Positions 45,167 to 51,736 of a DNA stretch of 59,815 nt are shown here, one piece after another. Positions within the stretch are counted from its first letter, which is position 1. The number at the start of each line of letters is the position of its first letter. The DNA lies in NCBI GenBank assembly GCA_947375185.1, contig CANCEU010000011.1, positions 1 through 59,815 of the forward strand, in the 5' to 3' direction. Source of the DNA: Chitinophagaceae bacterium (GTDB lineage: Bacteria > Bacteroidota > Bacteroidia > Chitinophagales > Chitinophagaceae). The notes under the pieces were generated by a model. The model saw nothing but the letters and a program-made list of their open reading frames with translations. It was not told where the DNA came from and ran no database searches. A program made the translations under genes and the position numbers.

Positions 45167-45214
45167 TTATATATGTGTATTTATGTTAAAGTTAGTTCTT
45201 TTATAAGCCGTAAA

Positions 45215-46024
45215 TTAAAAACTATATGTTAATGATTGTGCATAGTTATAATGAAAATGATCAATAGGAACAATAGGTGCGGTATCATATAAGCAATCAA
45301 TATTAAAGGATGTACTCAAACGCTTACTAATTGGGAATTGTAAGGTAGTAAAAACAGAAGTTCTATTGCCTAATTTATTTTCATAAAATCCAGATTGATT
45401 AAAAGCTCTTATGATTACTTCGTAATTGGTGCTTGGATTGATTACAGAGTATTTTACAGTTAAATTTAATTTTGGATGCGTAACATGAATAGGGTTATTA
45501 TTTATTAAGGATAAGTCATTTACTTGTAAAAAATTCCATTGTTCATTTTCTAAAAACAATCCACCTCCCATAAAAAAATCTTCCGTCTCCGTATTTTTAA
45601 ATTGATGCACAAGATTCATTCCTGCTAATGCTCTACGATCCAATCCTAAACCACCATCCCATTGGTATTGAACAAAACTTTCTAAAAATAATTTTTTACC
45701 AATACGATGATTATTTTTCAATTGAAACGTGCCAACATCCTGAATTGAAACACCACCATTTGAAACACGATCAATTTTAGTGTATAGTGTGGTTGAATTA
45801 TTTTTTCTAATCAAAGTAAAATCTCCAGCATAAAACAAGTCTACTAAACTTTTCTTTTGTTGATCGGTTGAAATTGCCAATGAAATAGAACTTTGAATTT
45901 TTTTTGTAGAATCTAAGTTTGAAGTTTTATCTGTATTTAAAACTTGGCATAAAGCAACTTGTGCACTTAACATTATTATTGTGCTTACAAGCACTATTCT
46001 TACATATGGTGAATTGATAAACAT
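45215..46024 (-). CDS. Outer-membrane barrel protein, DUF481-like
   Basis: I start at the ATG at 46024 (MFINSPYVRI), giving 269 residues; a GTG-type start 30 bases upstream adds a basic stretch. A signal peptide ends near VALCQ. The mature part alternates polar and aromatic residues in ~10-residue strands (KLFLESFVQYQWDGGLGLDRRALAGMNLVHQF), as in DUF481 outer-membrane barrels, and ends in an aromatic-type strand (YAQSLTYSF). Function unknown. It precedes the Ca/Na exchanger, so it may act in the same cation or osmotic response. Confidence 0.6.
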   Translation of the reverse strand: MFINSPYVRIVLVSTIIMLSAQVALCQVLNTDKTSNLDSTKKIQSSISLAISTDQQKKSLVDLFYAGDFTLIRKNNSTTLYTKIDRVSNGGVSIQDVGTFQLKNNHRIGKKLFLESFVQYQWDGGLGLDRRALAGMNLVHQFKNTETEDFFMGGGLFLENEQWNFLQVNDLSLINNNPIHVTHPKLNLTVKYSVINPSTNYEVIIRAFNQSGFYENKLGNRTSVFTTLQFPISKRLSTSFNIDCLYDTAPIVPIDHFHYNYAQSLTYSF

Positions 46025-46221
46025 GTTATAAAACCTTAGTATTCTATAAACCAAGTAGTTAAATAACGTTTTTATACGCTTAATAGTATCAATTAATAAA
46101 GGTTTTCGTATACAAGCAGATTTTGCATATATATAAACATATGATAATCAATATTTTAGTAAAAAAATTAAAATAAATTAAATAAGTCTATAAAAATAGT
46201 AGACAATATAAAATAAACATG

Positions 46222-46229
46222 TATATTTG
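46222..46229 (+). promoter_or_regulatory. Promoter -7 box TATATTTG of the non-coding unit
   Basis: An exact TAnnTTTG match ending six bases before the leader RNA, the same distance as at copy A. The -33 TTTG is not obvious here. The 167 bases upstream (46055-46221) are AT-rich with nothing else recognisable. Confidence 0.5.
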
Positions 46230-46234
46230 TGCTG

Positions 46235-46300
46235 TCATCAAGAATCCTTAAATGGGTGCCAACCGAGAGAGCTTAACTCCGCGGTGGTAAAACGATGAGG
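46235..46300 (+). ncRNA. Structured 5' leader RNA, copy B
   Basis: A second copy of the element at 6374-6440. P1 TCATC (46235-46239) pairs with GATGA (46294-46298). P2 is ATCC with GGGT (one T-G pair). P3 is GCC-AA-CC-GA-GAG with CTC-CGC-GG-T-GGT around AGCTTAA. Five changes separate it from copy A: two are in loops, two keep pairing through G-U, and one is a single-base deletion in the A-rich joint. Downstream of both, GTCAAAATAAAA is shared. This copy leads a 17-codon ORF and a tRNA-like RNA. Confidence 0.6.
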
Positions 46301-46323
46301 ACAAAGTCAAAATAAAAGATACA

Positions 46324-46377
46324 ATGCATTTAATAATACAAATTCAAATAAAACTAATTAGCGCTAAGGAGACTTAG
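46324..46377 (+). CDS. 17-codon ORF between leader RNA and tRNA-like RNA
   Basis: ATG at 46324 to TAG at 46375-46377, encoding MHLIIQIQIKLISAKET. It sits at the same distance after the leader as the real gene start after copy A, and GTCAAAATAAAA precedes it in both. Its stop lies in a hairpin 8 bases before the tRNA-like RNA. It could be a leader peptide, the remnant of a lost gene, or chance; nothing proves translation. Confidence 0.3.
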   Translation: MHLIIQIQIKLISAKET

Positions 46378-46378
46378 C
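46363..46378 (+). ncRNA. GCTAAG-GAGA-CTTAGC hairpin
   Basis: A perfect 6-bp stem with a GAGA (GNRA) tetraloop, 7 bases upstream of the tRNA-like fold. GNRA loops often dock in RNA receptors. It contains the end of the 17-codon ORF. Confidence 0.45.
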
Positions 46379-46385
46379 CAGATAT

Positions 46386-46456
46386 TGTCATGTGGCCGAG
46401 TGGAGAGGCAGGGGTCAGCAAAACCCTCAACGATGGTTCGATCCCATCTATGACAG
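46386..46456 (+). tRNA. tRNA-Cys(GCA)-like cloverleaf with A33 and G73, possibly not a working tRNA
   Basis: A full cloverleaf folds here. The acceptor pairs TGTCATG with TATGACA (7 bp, one G-U). The D stem GCC/GGC closes a loop with the conserved GG. The anticodon stem GGGGT/ACCCT closes the loop CAGCAAA, placing GCA (Cys) at 34-36. The variable region is four bases. The T stem GATGG/CCATC closes TTCGATC, which is canonical. The body resembles Bacteroidetes tRNA-Cys. Two anomalies: position 33 is A, not the near-universal U, and the discriminator is G, not the U73 that cysteinyl-tRNA synthetase needs. No CCA is encoded. It may be a degenerate, specialised or regulatory tRNA. It lies in one unit with leader copy B and a terminator. 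Confidence 0.6.
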
Positions 46457-46490
46457 CTAGATCATATACATAGGCAAGCAATCGTTAGAC

Positions 46491-46518
46491 GGGCGGTATT
46501 TCTATACTGCCCTTTTTT
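46491..46518 (+). terminator. Intrinsic terminator of the non-coding unit
   Basis: GGGCGGTAT (46491-46499) and ATACTGCCC (46504-46512) form a 9-bp stem with one G-U pair around TTCT, followed by TTTTTT. It ends the transcript about 280 bases after the predicted start. Confidence 0.85.
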
Positions 46519-46587
46519 ATTTATTCTTTGACCCACGGCCTTAAAATTACCTTAATACTTATGTAGAAAGGTTAAAATCAAAACTAA

Positions 46588-46605
46588 TAGATGTTCAAAC
46601 ATCTA
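46588..46605. promoter_or_regulatory. TAGATGTT-CA-AACATCTA palindrome upstream of the thioredoxin-ApbE operon
   Basis: Perfect 8-base arms around CA, 46 bases before the thioredoxin start codon and around the -33 position relative to a GATATTTG box at 46614-46621. It could be an operator of a dimeric regulator. Confidence 0.4.
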
Positions 46606-46613
46606 AATTGAAC

Positions 46614-46630
46614 GATATTTGATCAATATC
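46614..46630. promoter_or_regulatory. GATATT-TGATC-AATATC inverted repeat over the likely -7 box
   Basis: Six-base arms around TGATC, with TGATCA at the centre. The left part, GATATTTG, is one base off TAnnTTTG. A regulator bound here would cover the promoter of the thioredoxin-ApbE-DUF4266-DUF3570 operon. Confidence 0.35.
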
Positions 46631-46650
46631 AATTAGCTTAATCATATATT

Positions 46651-47097
46651 ATGAGATTAATACTGGCGCTACTATTTTTTATTACAAGTTCATTTGTGTC
46701 TATTGCTCCTGAATGGGGACATAATTATAAAGAGGCGTTACAAATAGCACAAAAAGAAAATAAATTTATATTGGTTAATTTTTCGGGATCTGATTGGTGC
46801 GGGCCTTGTATACGATTACATAAAGAAGTTTTTGTTTTAGCAGATTTCACAAAATTGGCAAATGAAAAATTAGTGCTGTTGAATGCTGATTTTCCACGAG
46901 CTAAAAAAAATCAATTACCTCCGGCGCAGCAAAAATTAAATGATGATTTGGCCGAAAAATATAATAATAAAGGTGCTTTTCCTTTAACTGTATTGGTTGA
47001 TCAAAATGGGAAGGTGATAAAAAGTTGGGATGGATTTCCTGCTTCACCAGTTGAGTTTATTGCAGACATTCAACAAACTATTCAAGATCATCAATAA
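46651..47097 (+). CDS. Secreted thioredoxin-fold protein
   Basis: The 148-residue product has a signal peptide (to about residue 18) and a thioredoxin fold with the active site DWCGPC (Cys50 and Cys53), then FPLTVLVDQNGKVI with the cis-proline region. The pattern (EALQIAQKENKFILVNFSGSDWCGPCIRLHKEVF) is typical of the thioredoxin_7/TlpA-like group in Bacteroidetes. It would be a periplasmic thiol reductase or isomerase. The stop is one base before the ApbE start, so the two are tightly coupled and may share a Cys-rich substrate, for which the DUF4266 lipoprotein is a candidate. Confidence 0.88.
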   Translation: MRLILALLFFITSSFVSIAPEWGHNYKEALQIAQKENKFILVNFSGSDWCGPCIRLHKEVFVLADFTKLANEKLVLLNADFPRAKKNQLPPAQQKLNDDLAEKYNNKGAFPLTVLVDQNGKVIKSWDGFPASPVEFIADIQQTIQDHQ

Positions 47098-47098
47098 A

Positions 47099-48034
47099 AT
47101 GCCTGAATTACAACTACATAAAAAATCAATGCACTTAATGGGTAACCATTTTGAGATTACAGTTGTGGGTGATGATGCGCTATGGGCAAATGAAAAAATT
47201 GATTTAGGGGTGAAAGAAATTCAAAGAATTGAAAAATTATTAACCACCTTTTCGAATGAAAGTGAAACCAATTTAATCAATGAGCATGCGGGGATTGCGC
47301 CGGTGAAAGTATCCGAAGAAATTATTTTATTAATTGAAAGAGCCATAAGAATTTCATCCGTTACACAGGGCGCATTTGATATAAGTTATGGTTCTGTTGA
47401 TAAGTCCTTGTGGAATTTTGATACTACAATGACGAGTTTGCCAAGTAGAGAAATTGCAAAGCAAAGCGTTCGATTAATTAATTATAAGAATATAATTGTT
47501 GACAAAGAAGCAGCTACGGTTTTTTTAAAACAAAAAGGAATGCGTATTGGTTTTGGAGGCATTGGTAAAGGATATGCTGCCGAGCAGGCAAAAAATATCA
47601 TGCGCACTGCCGGTGTTGAGAGTGGTGTAGTAAATGCTTCGGGTGATTTAACAACTTGGGGATTGATGCCCGATGGAAATAAATGGACCATTGGTATAGT
47701 AAATCCTGAAATGGCATCAAGTGTATTTTCTTATATGAATGTGAGTGGATTGTCGGTTGCGACCTCGGGCAATTATGAAAAATATATCGTTATTGATGGA
47801 ACAAAGTATTCTCATACTATCAATCCTAAAACAGGATTGCCGGTTACGGGCATTAAAAGTGTAACAATTATTTCTACTAATGCCGAAGTAGCCGATGCGA
47901 TGGCAACCCCGGTAATGATTATGGGTATTGAAGCGGGATTAAATATGATCAATCAAATCAATGATATTGAAGCAATTGTTATTGATGATAACAATACTTT
48001 GTATGCAACAAAAAATATAAAATTAACTACTTAA
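47099..48034 (+). CDS. apbE: FAD:protein FMN transferase (ApbE)
   Basis: The start at 47099 (MPELQLHKKSMHLMGNHFEI) gives 311 residues. ApbE enzymes attach FMN from FAD to a Thr or Ser of a partner protein, usually in the periplasm. Recognisable parts are the N-terminal MGNHFEITVVGDD, the FAD-binding DISYGSVDKSLW and FGGIGKGYAAEQ segments, the VNASGDLTTWG stretch, and the metal-binding SHTINPKTGLPV and ADAMATPVMIMG motifs. No signal peptide is clear, which is unusual; the first ~12 residues are short and polar. It starts one base after the thioredoxin gene stop. Its flavinylation target is not obvious in the cluster. Confidence 0.92.
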   Translation: MPELQLHKKSMHLMGNHFEITVVGDDALWANEKIDLGVKEIQRIEKLLTTFSNESETNLINEHAGIAPVKVSEEIILLIERAIRISSVTQGAFDISYGSVDKSLWNFDTTMTSLPSREIAKQSVRLINYKNIIVDKEAATVFLKQKGMRIGFGGIGKGYAAEQAKNIMRTAGVESGVVNASGDLTTWGLMPDGNKWTIGIVNPEMASSVFSYMNVSGLSVATSGNYEKYIVIDGTKYSHTINPKTGLPVTGIKSVTIISTNAEVADAMATPVMIMGIEAGLNMINQINDIEAIVIDDNNTLYATKNIKLTT

Positions 48035-48045
48035 AGTAATTCAAT

Positions 48046-48267
48046 ATGAAACAAAAAAAATACATCACTTTTTCCCTAATACTCTTGGTTGTGTTTGCAA
48101 CTTCATGTGAGACAGTAAAAGAGTTTCAAAAAAATAAATTGAATGATGCCGAAATGGCATTGTCAACCAGAAAAGTGGAAAAAAACGAAATGAATTTCCA
48201 GTCTTATAAGGAAGGAGCTTCTGGAGCCAATGGTGGTAAAACAGGTGGAGGGTGTGGTTGTAATTAA
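48046..48267 (+). CDS. DUF4266 small lipoprotein with GGGCGCN tail
   Basis: The 73-residue product has a lipoprotein signal with Cys21 in VFATSC. The mature part is charged and helical (EMALSTRKVEKNEMNFQ), and ends in EGASGANGGKTGGGCGCN, the C-terminal pattern of DUF4266. The function is unknown. The tail is a good candidate for metal binding or disulfide exchange, which would fit the thioredoxin in the same operon. EGASGAN also resembles the SGAT-type flavinylation motif that ApbE uses, but the acceptor Thr is Asn here. Confidence 0.85.
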   Translation: MKQKKYITFSLILLVVFATSCETVKEFQKNKLNDAEMALSTRKVEKNEMNFQSYKEGASGANGGKTGGGCGCN

Positions 48268-48307
48268 TTGTAATAGAAGAATATTTTTTAATGATTGAAT
48301 TAATTAA

Positions 48308-49648
48308 ATGAAAAAATTATCGTTAACCTTAATAGGATTGTATTTATTATTTCTGCATGGGTATGCTCAGGTGGCGCAGAAATACCAGGATATATTTCAA
48401 GCAAAGCCTTTAAAGCTAGAAGAAATAAATTTAGTTACTAGCTACTATTCTCAAAACGGTTCGCACTCGGCTGTAACTGGGGGAGGGACTGCTATTTTAG
48501 GTGTTGGTTCCAATGCAATTACATTGCCAGGCTCAGAACAATTGAATGACTTCTCTAATTTTTTAGAATTAAAATTGGTTGGATATGGCGAAACGGGTAA
48601 TCGTCACACTATTACAGCAGGATTGGGAATTGATCATCATACAGCAGCGTCACAAAAATATATTTCACCAACAGGAGCATCCAAGCCAGAAGGCACAAGG
48701 GTGTATCCATCTTTAAATTGGACGGTTGAAAATATAAATCAAGGAACGGAATTTGGCTTAGGCACTTATTATTCTCACGAATATAATTACACATCATTTG
48801 CGCTTGATGGACATGTTGGTTATAAAAATAAAACAGGAGGAGAGTTTGGCGTAAAAGCGTCAGCATATCTAGATCAGGTTTCCCTGATTTATCCAACGGA
48901 TGATTCCACTAAATATAAAACCGGCACCAATTCAATTACCACTCCCTTGGATCAATTGGTGATTACAACAAATGCAAGTAGATCTGGTGGAGGTGTAGCT
49001 TATTATGGTGGTAGTTCTGACGCACCATCTTTACCAACTGCTTCAAGAAATACTTTTACCGCTTCATTTACGTACAGCCAAGTAATTAACAAAAGTCTAC
49101 AAATGGCTGTGTTGTTTGATGCAGTAAAACAAGATGGATATTTAGGGCTACCTTTTCATCGTGTGATTTTTAGCAATCATTTAGAAAGAATCGAAAAGTT
49201 GCCATCCTCAAGAACCAAACTACCAATTGGCCTCCGATTAAATTATTTTATGGGAGACGATGTAATTATAAGATCCTATTATAGATATTATACCGATGAT
49301 TGGGGATTAACTTCACATACCGCTAGCATAGAAATTCCGTATAAAATAACCCCTTTCTTTTCAATATCTCCATTTTATAGATACTATACTCAAAGTGCTA
49401 CAAAATATTTTGCTCCTTTGTATGAGCACAAGGTAGATGCTGCTGCCAATCCAAAGGATGCATACTATACTAGTAACTATGCATCGTCGGCATTTAGCAG
49501 TAATTATGTGGGAGTTGGTTTAAGAACTGCTCCTCCAGGTGGCATTAACAATACATATTTGGCTTCACTTGAATTAAGAATTGGTCATTATATACAAACA
49601 ACCGATTTAAACTCAAATGTAATTTCGTTGCACTTTACATTTAAATAG
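48308..49648 (+). CDS. DUF3570 outer-membrane barrel protein
   Basis: The 446-residue product has a signal peptide (LHGYAQ near 21) and then barrel-like alternation through the whole length: SYYSQNGSHSAVTGGGTA near the start, long strand pairs such as RLNYFMGDDVIIRSYYRYYTDDWG and ISPFYRYYTQSATKYF, ending NSNVISLHFTFK with an aromatic C-terminus. This is the layout of DUF3570, a family tied to DUF4266, thioredoxin and ApbE. It is likely the outer-membrane part of that system. A strong terminator follows, ending the operon. Confidence 0.87.
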   Translation: MKKLSLTLIGLYLLFLHGYAQVAQKYQDIFQAKPLKLEEINLVTSYYSQNGSHSAVTGGGTAILGVGSNAITLPGSEQLNDFSNFLELKLVGYGETGNRHTITAGLGIDHHTAASQKYISPTGASKPEGTRVYPSLNWTVENINQGTEFGLGTYYSHEYNYTSFALDGHVGYKNKTGGEFGVKASAYLDQVSLIYPTDDSTKYKTGTNSITTPLDQLVITTNASRSGGGVAYYGGSSDAPSLPTASRNTFTASFTYSQVINKSLQMAVLFDAVKQDGYLGLPFHRVIFSNHLERIEKLPSSRTKLPIGLRLNYFMGDDVIIRSYYRYYTDDWGLTSHTASIEIPYKITPFFSISPFYRYYTQSATKYFAPLYEHKVDAAANPKDAYYTSNYASSAFSSNYVGVGLRTAPPGGINNTYLASLELRIGHYIQTTDLNSNVISLHFTFK

Positions 49649-49668
49649 CCGGCATTCATTTTTTAGAG

Positions 49669-49702
49669 AAGGCGAATTAGTATTTACTAGTTCGCCTTTT
49701 TT
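49669..49702 (+). terminator. Terminator after the DUF3570 gene
   Basis: AAGGCGAATTAGT and ACTAGTTCGCCTT pair over 13 bases (one G-U) around ATTT and run into T. It shares the AAGGCGAA/TTCGCCTT core with the terminator at 9863-9894. Confidence 0.85.
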
Positions 49703-49739
49703 GTTTTAAATATGTTCGTACATTTAATAAAATTATTTT

Positions 49740-51725
49740 ATGCGCTTATTCTCAAAATTGCTTGTTGTTGCTATTTTGGCAAATTATAATGTGAATGCTC
49801 AAGCACCTACTATTGCTAAACATAAATTAACGCCACTTTCGATTTATGAAATAAGCACATTGGGAAGCCCTATCGTATCTCCCGAAGGGGACTGGGTTTT
49901 ATTTTCAGTGGCAAAAGCAGATGCTCAAAAGGATAAGCAGATTGCTAAATTATACATGATCAATAAGGAAGGCTCCGAAACGATATCTTTAACAGAACAA
50001 ACCAAAGGAGTTTCAAATTACAATTGGAGTCCCGATGGAAAATACATTTCGTATTTAACGGCTGGTAAAGAAGATAAGGAAGACAATCAGTTGTATTTAA
50101 TGGATCGTCGTGGAGGCGAACCCATTCAAATTACACATATAAAAGGCGAAATCTCAAATTATATATGGTTTAAAGATGGCAGCAAGGTATTGTTTGAAAT
50201 AAAGGATCCAAGTTTTGCAGATACGGCTAAAACAAAAATTCGTCAACCCTATGAAATAGATCGATATCACTTTAAAGCGGACTATGAAGGGTATTTAGAT
50301 AATCGAAAAACACATCTTTATGTATTTGATGTAAAGCATAAAAAATTAGACACTTTAACTACAGGTAGCAACAATGAATCTGATGCTTCGGTGAGTAGTG
50401 ATGGAAAATGGATTACCTACGCAAGTAATGTGTCTAGTAATTATGATCAAAATGATAATACGGATATTTTTATTATTTCAAATGAAAAAAATGTAAAGCC
50501 TATCCAAATGACTAAATACAAGGGGTCGGATCGTCATCCTATATTTAGCCCAGATAATACAAAAATTGCGTTTTTAAGAAGTAGTTCAGAAGACGCTTAT
50601 GGCATGTATGATATTCAGCAATTAGGCATCATAGATATTAAAGCAAATACAGATAAAGTAATAACTAGTAAGTATGATCTTTCAATTGACAATATATTAT
50701 GGTCATTGGATGCAAAGTCAATATTAGCAACATCGGAGGACGATAGAAAACAAAATATTATTCAAATAAATGCGGCTAATGGCGAAGTTAAATTAGTAAC
50801 AAATGAAATGGGTGTTTACAATAATTTAAATATGAACGGAAAAGGGAAAATGGCTGTTTTATTTAGTACGCCAAATAATCCTTTCGAAGTGTATTTAAAT
50901 GAAGGGAATGGTTTTAAAAAATTAACAAATGTACAAGATGAGTTTGTGAATAGCACACAAAAGGTTTTTGTGAAGGGATTTTCTGCCATCGCAAGTGATC
51001 AAAATAAAGTAAATGGAATTTTGTATTTACCAGATAGTGCCGCAAAAAAATTACCACTTGTATTATTTATTCATGGTGGTCCTGTAGCTCAAGATGAATA
51101 CTCATTTGATATCACTAGACAAATTTATGCTGCAGCAGGATATGCAGTTGCTGCAGTTAATTATAGAGGTAGTAGTGGTCGCGGAGCAAATTATACTAAA
51201 TGTATTTATGGCGATTGGGGAAACAAAGAAGTGAAAGATATTATTGGAGTAGCCGATTACTTAATTAAATCTGGCATTGCTGATGAAAATAAAATGGCCA
51301 TTGCAGGCTGGAGTTATGGTGGTATTTTAACTAACTATACAATTGCAACTGATAAGCGATTTAAGGCGGCAGTGAGTGGTGCTGGCAGCTCGTTGATGCT
51401 TTCTTTTTATGGAACGGATCAATACATTAGTCAGTATGAACCAGAATTGGGCAAGCCATGGGAAAATATTCAAAAGTGGCTGGATGTTTCTTACCCCTTC
51501 TTTAAAGTAAAGGAAATTAAAACCCCTACTTTATTTATGGCGAGCCAAGCAGATTTTAATGTTCCTGTTGTTGGTGCCGAACAAATGTATCAAGCATTTA
51601 AATCAGTGGGCATTCCTACTCAATTAATAATCTATCCTAATCAAAATCATGGAATTCGCGTTCCAAGTTATTTAGTACATAGATATAATAGCCATTTGGA
51701 TTGGTTTAAAAAATACCTGAACTAA
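49740..51725 (+). CDS. S9-family prolyl oligopeptidase / acylaminoacyl peptidase
   Basis: The 661-residue product has a signal peptide (VNAQ near 21). An N-terminal beta-propeller with WD40-like TolB-type blades (~40-400: YNWSPDGKYISYL, PIFSPDNTKIAFL) is followed by an alpha/beta hydrolase domain. The catalytic Ser is in GWSYGG near 525, the Asp in SQADFNVP near 605, and the His in NQNHGIR near 637. The enzyme would cut oligopeptides in the periplasm. It is followed five bases later by a Gfo/Idh oxidoreductase gene region on the same strand. Confidence 0.92.
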   Translation: MRLFSKLLVVAILANYNVNAQAPTIAKHKLTPLSIYEISTLGSPIVSPEGDWVLFSVAKADAQKDKQIAKLYMINKEGSETISLTEQTKGVSNYNWSPDGKYISYLTAGKEDKEDNQLYLMDRRGGEPIQITHIKGEISNYIWFKDGSKVLFEIKDPSFADTAKTKIRQPYEIDRYHFKADYEGYLDNRKTHLYVFDVKHKKLDTLTTGSNNESDASVSSDGKWITYASNVSSNYDQNDNTDIFIISNEKNVKPIQMTKYKGSDRHPIFSPDNTKIAFLRSSSEDAYGMYDIQQLGIIDIKANTDKVITSKYDLSIDNILWSLDAKSILATSEDDRKQNIIQINAANGEVKLVTNEMGVYNNLNMNGKGKMAVLFSTPNNPFEVYLNEGNGFKKLTNVQDEFVNSTQKVFVKGFSAIASDQNKVNGILYLPDSAAKKLPLVLFIHGGPVAQDEYSFDITRQIYAAAGYAVAAVNYRGSSGRGANYTKCIYGDWGNKEVKDIIGVADYLIKSGIADENKMAIAGWSYGGILTNYTIATDKRFKAAVSGAGSSLMLSFYGTDQYISQYEPELGKPWENIQKWLDVSYPFFKVKEIKTPTLFMASQADFNVPVVGAEQMYQAFKSVGIPTQLIIYPNQNHGIRVPSYLVHRYNSHLDWFKKYLN

Positions 51726-51736
51726 TTAAATTGATT

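Noticed and set aside
46324..46456. tmRNA-like molecule (short ORF plus tRNA-like part)
   Set aside because: tmRNA lacks an anticodon arm and has its ORF between the two acceptor halves. Here the tRNA-like part is contiguous, has an anticodon arm, and the ORF lies upstream.
46390..46473. A 27-codon ORF starting ATG TGG CCG through the tRNA-like region
   Set aside because: The cloverleaf with compensating stems explains this sequence better, and the ORF has no ribosome-binding site at a useful distance. Chance ORFs across tRNA genes are common.
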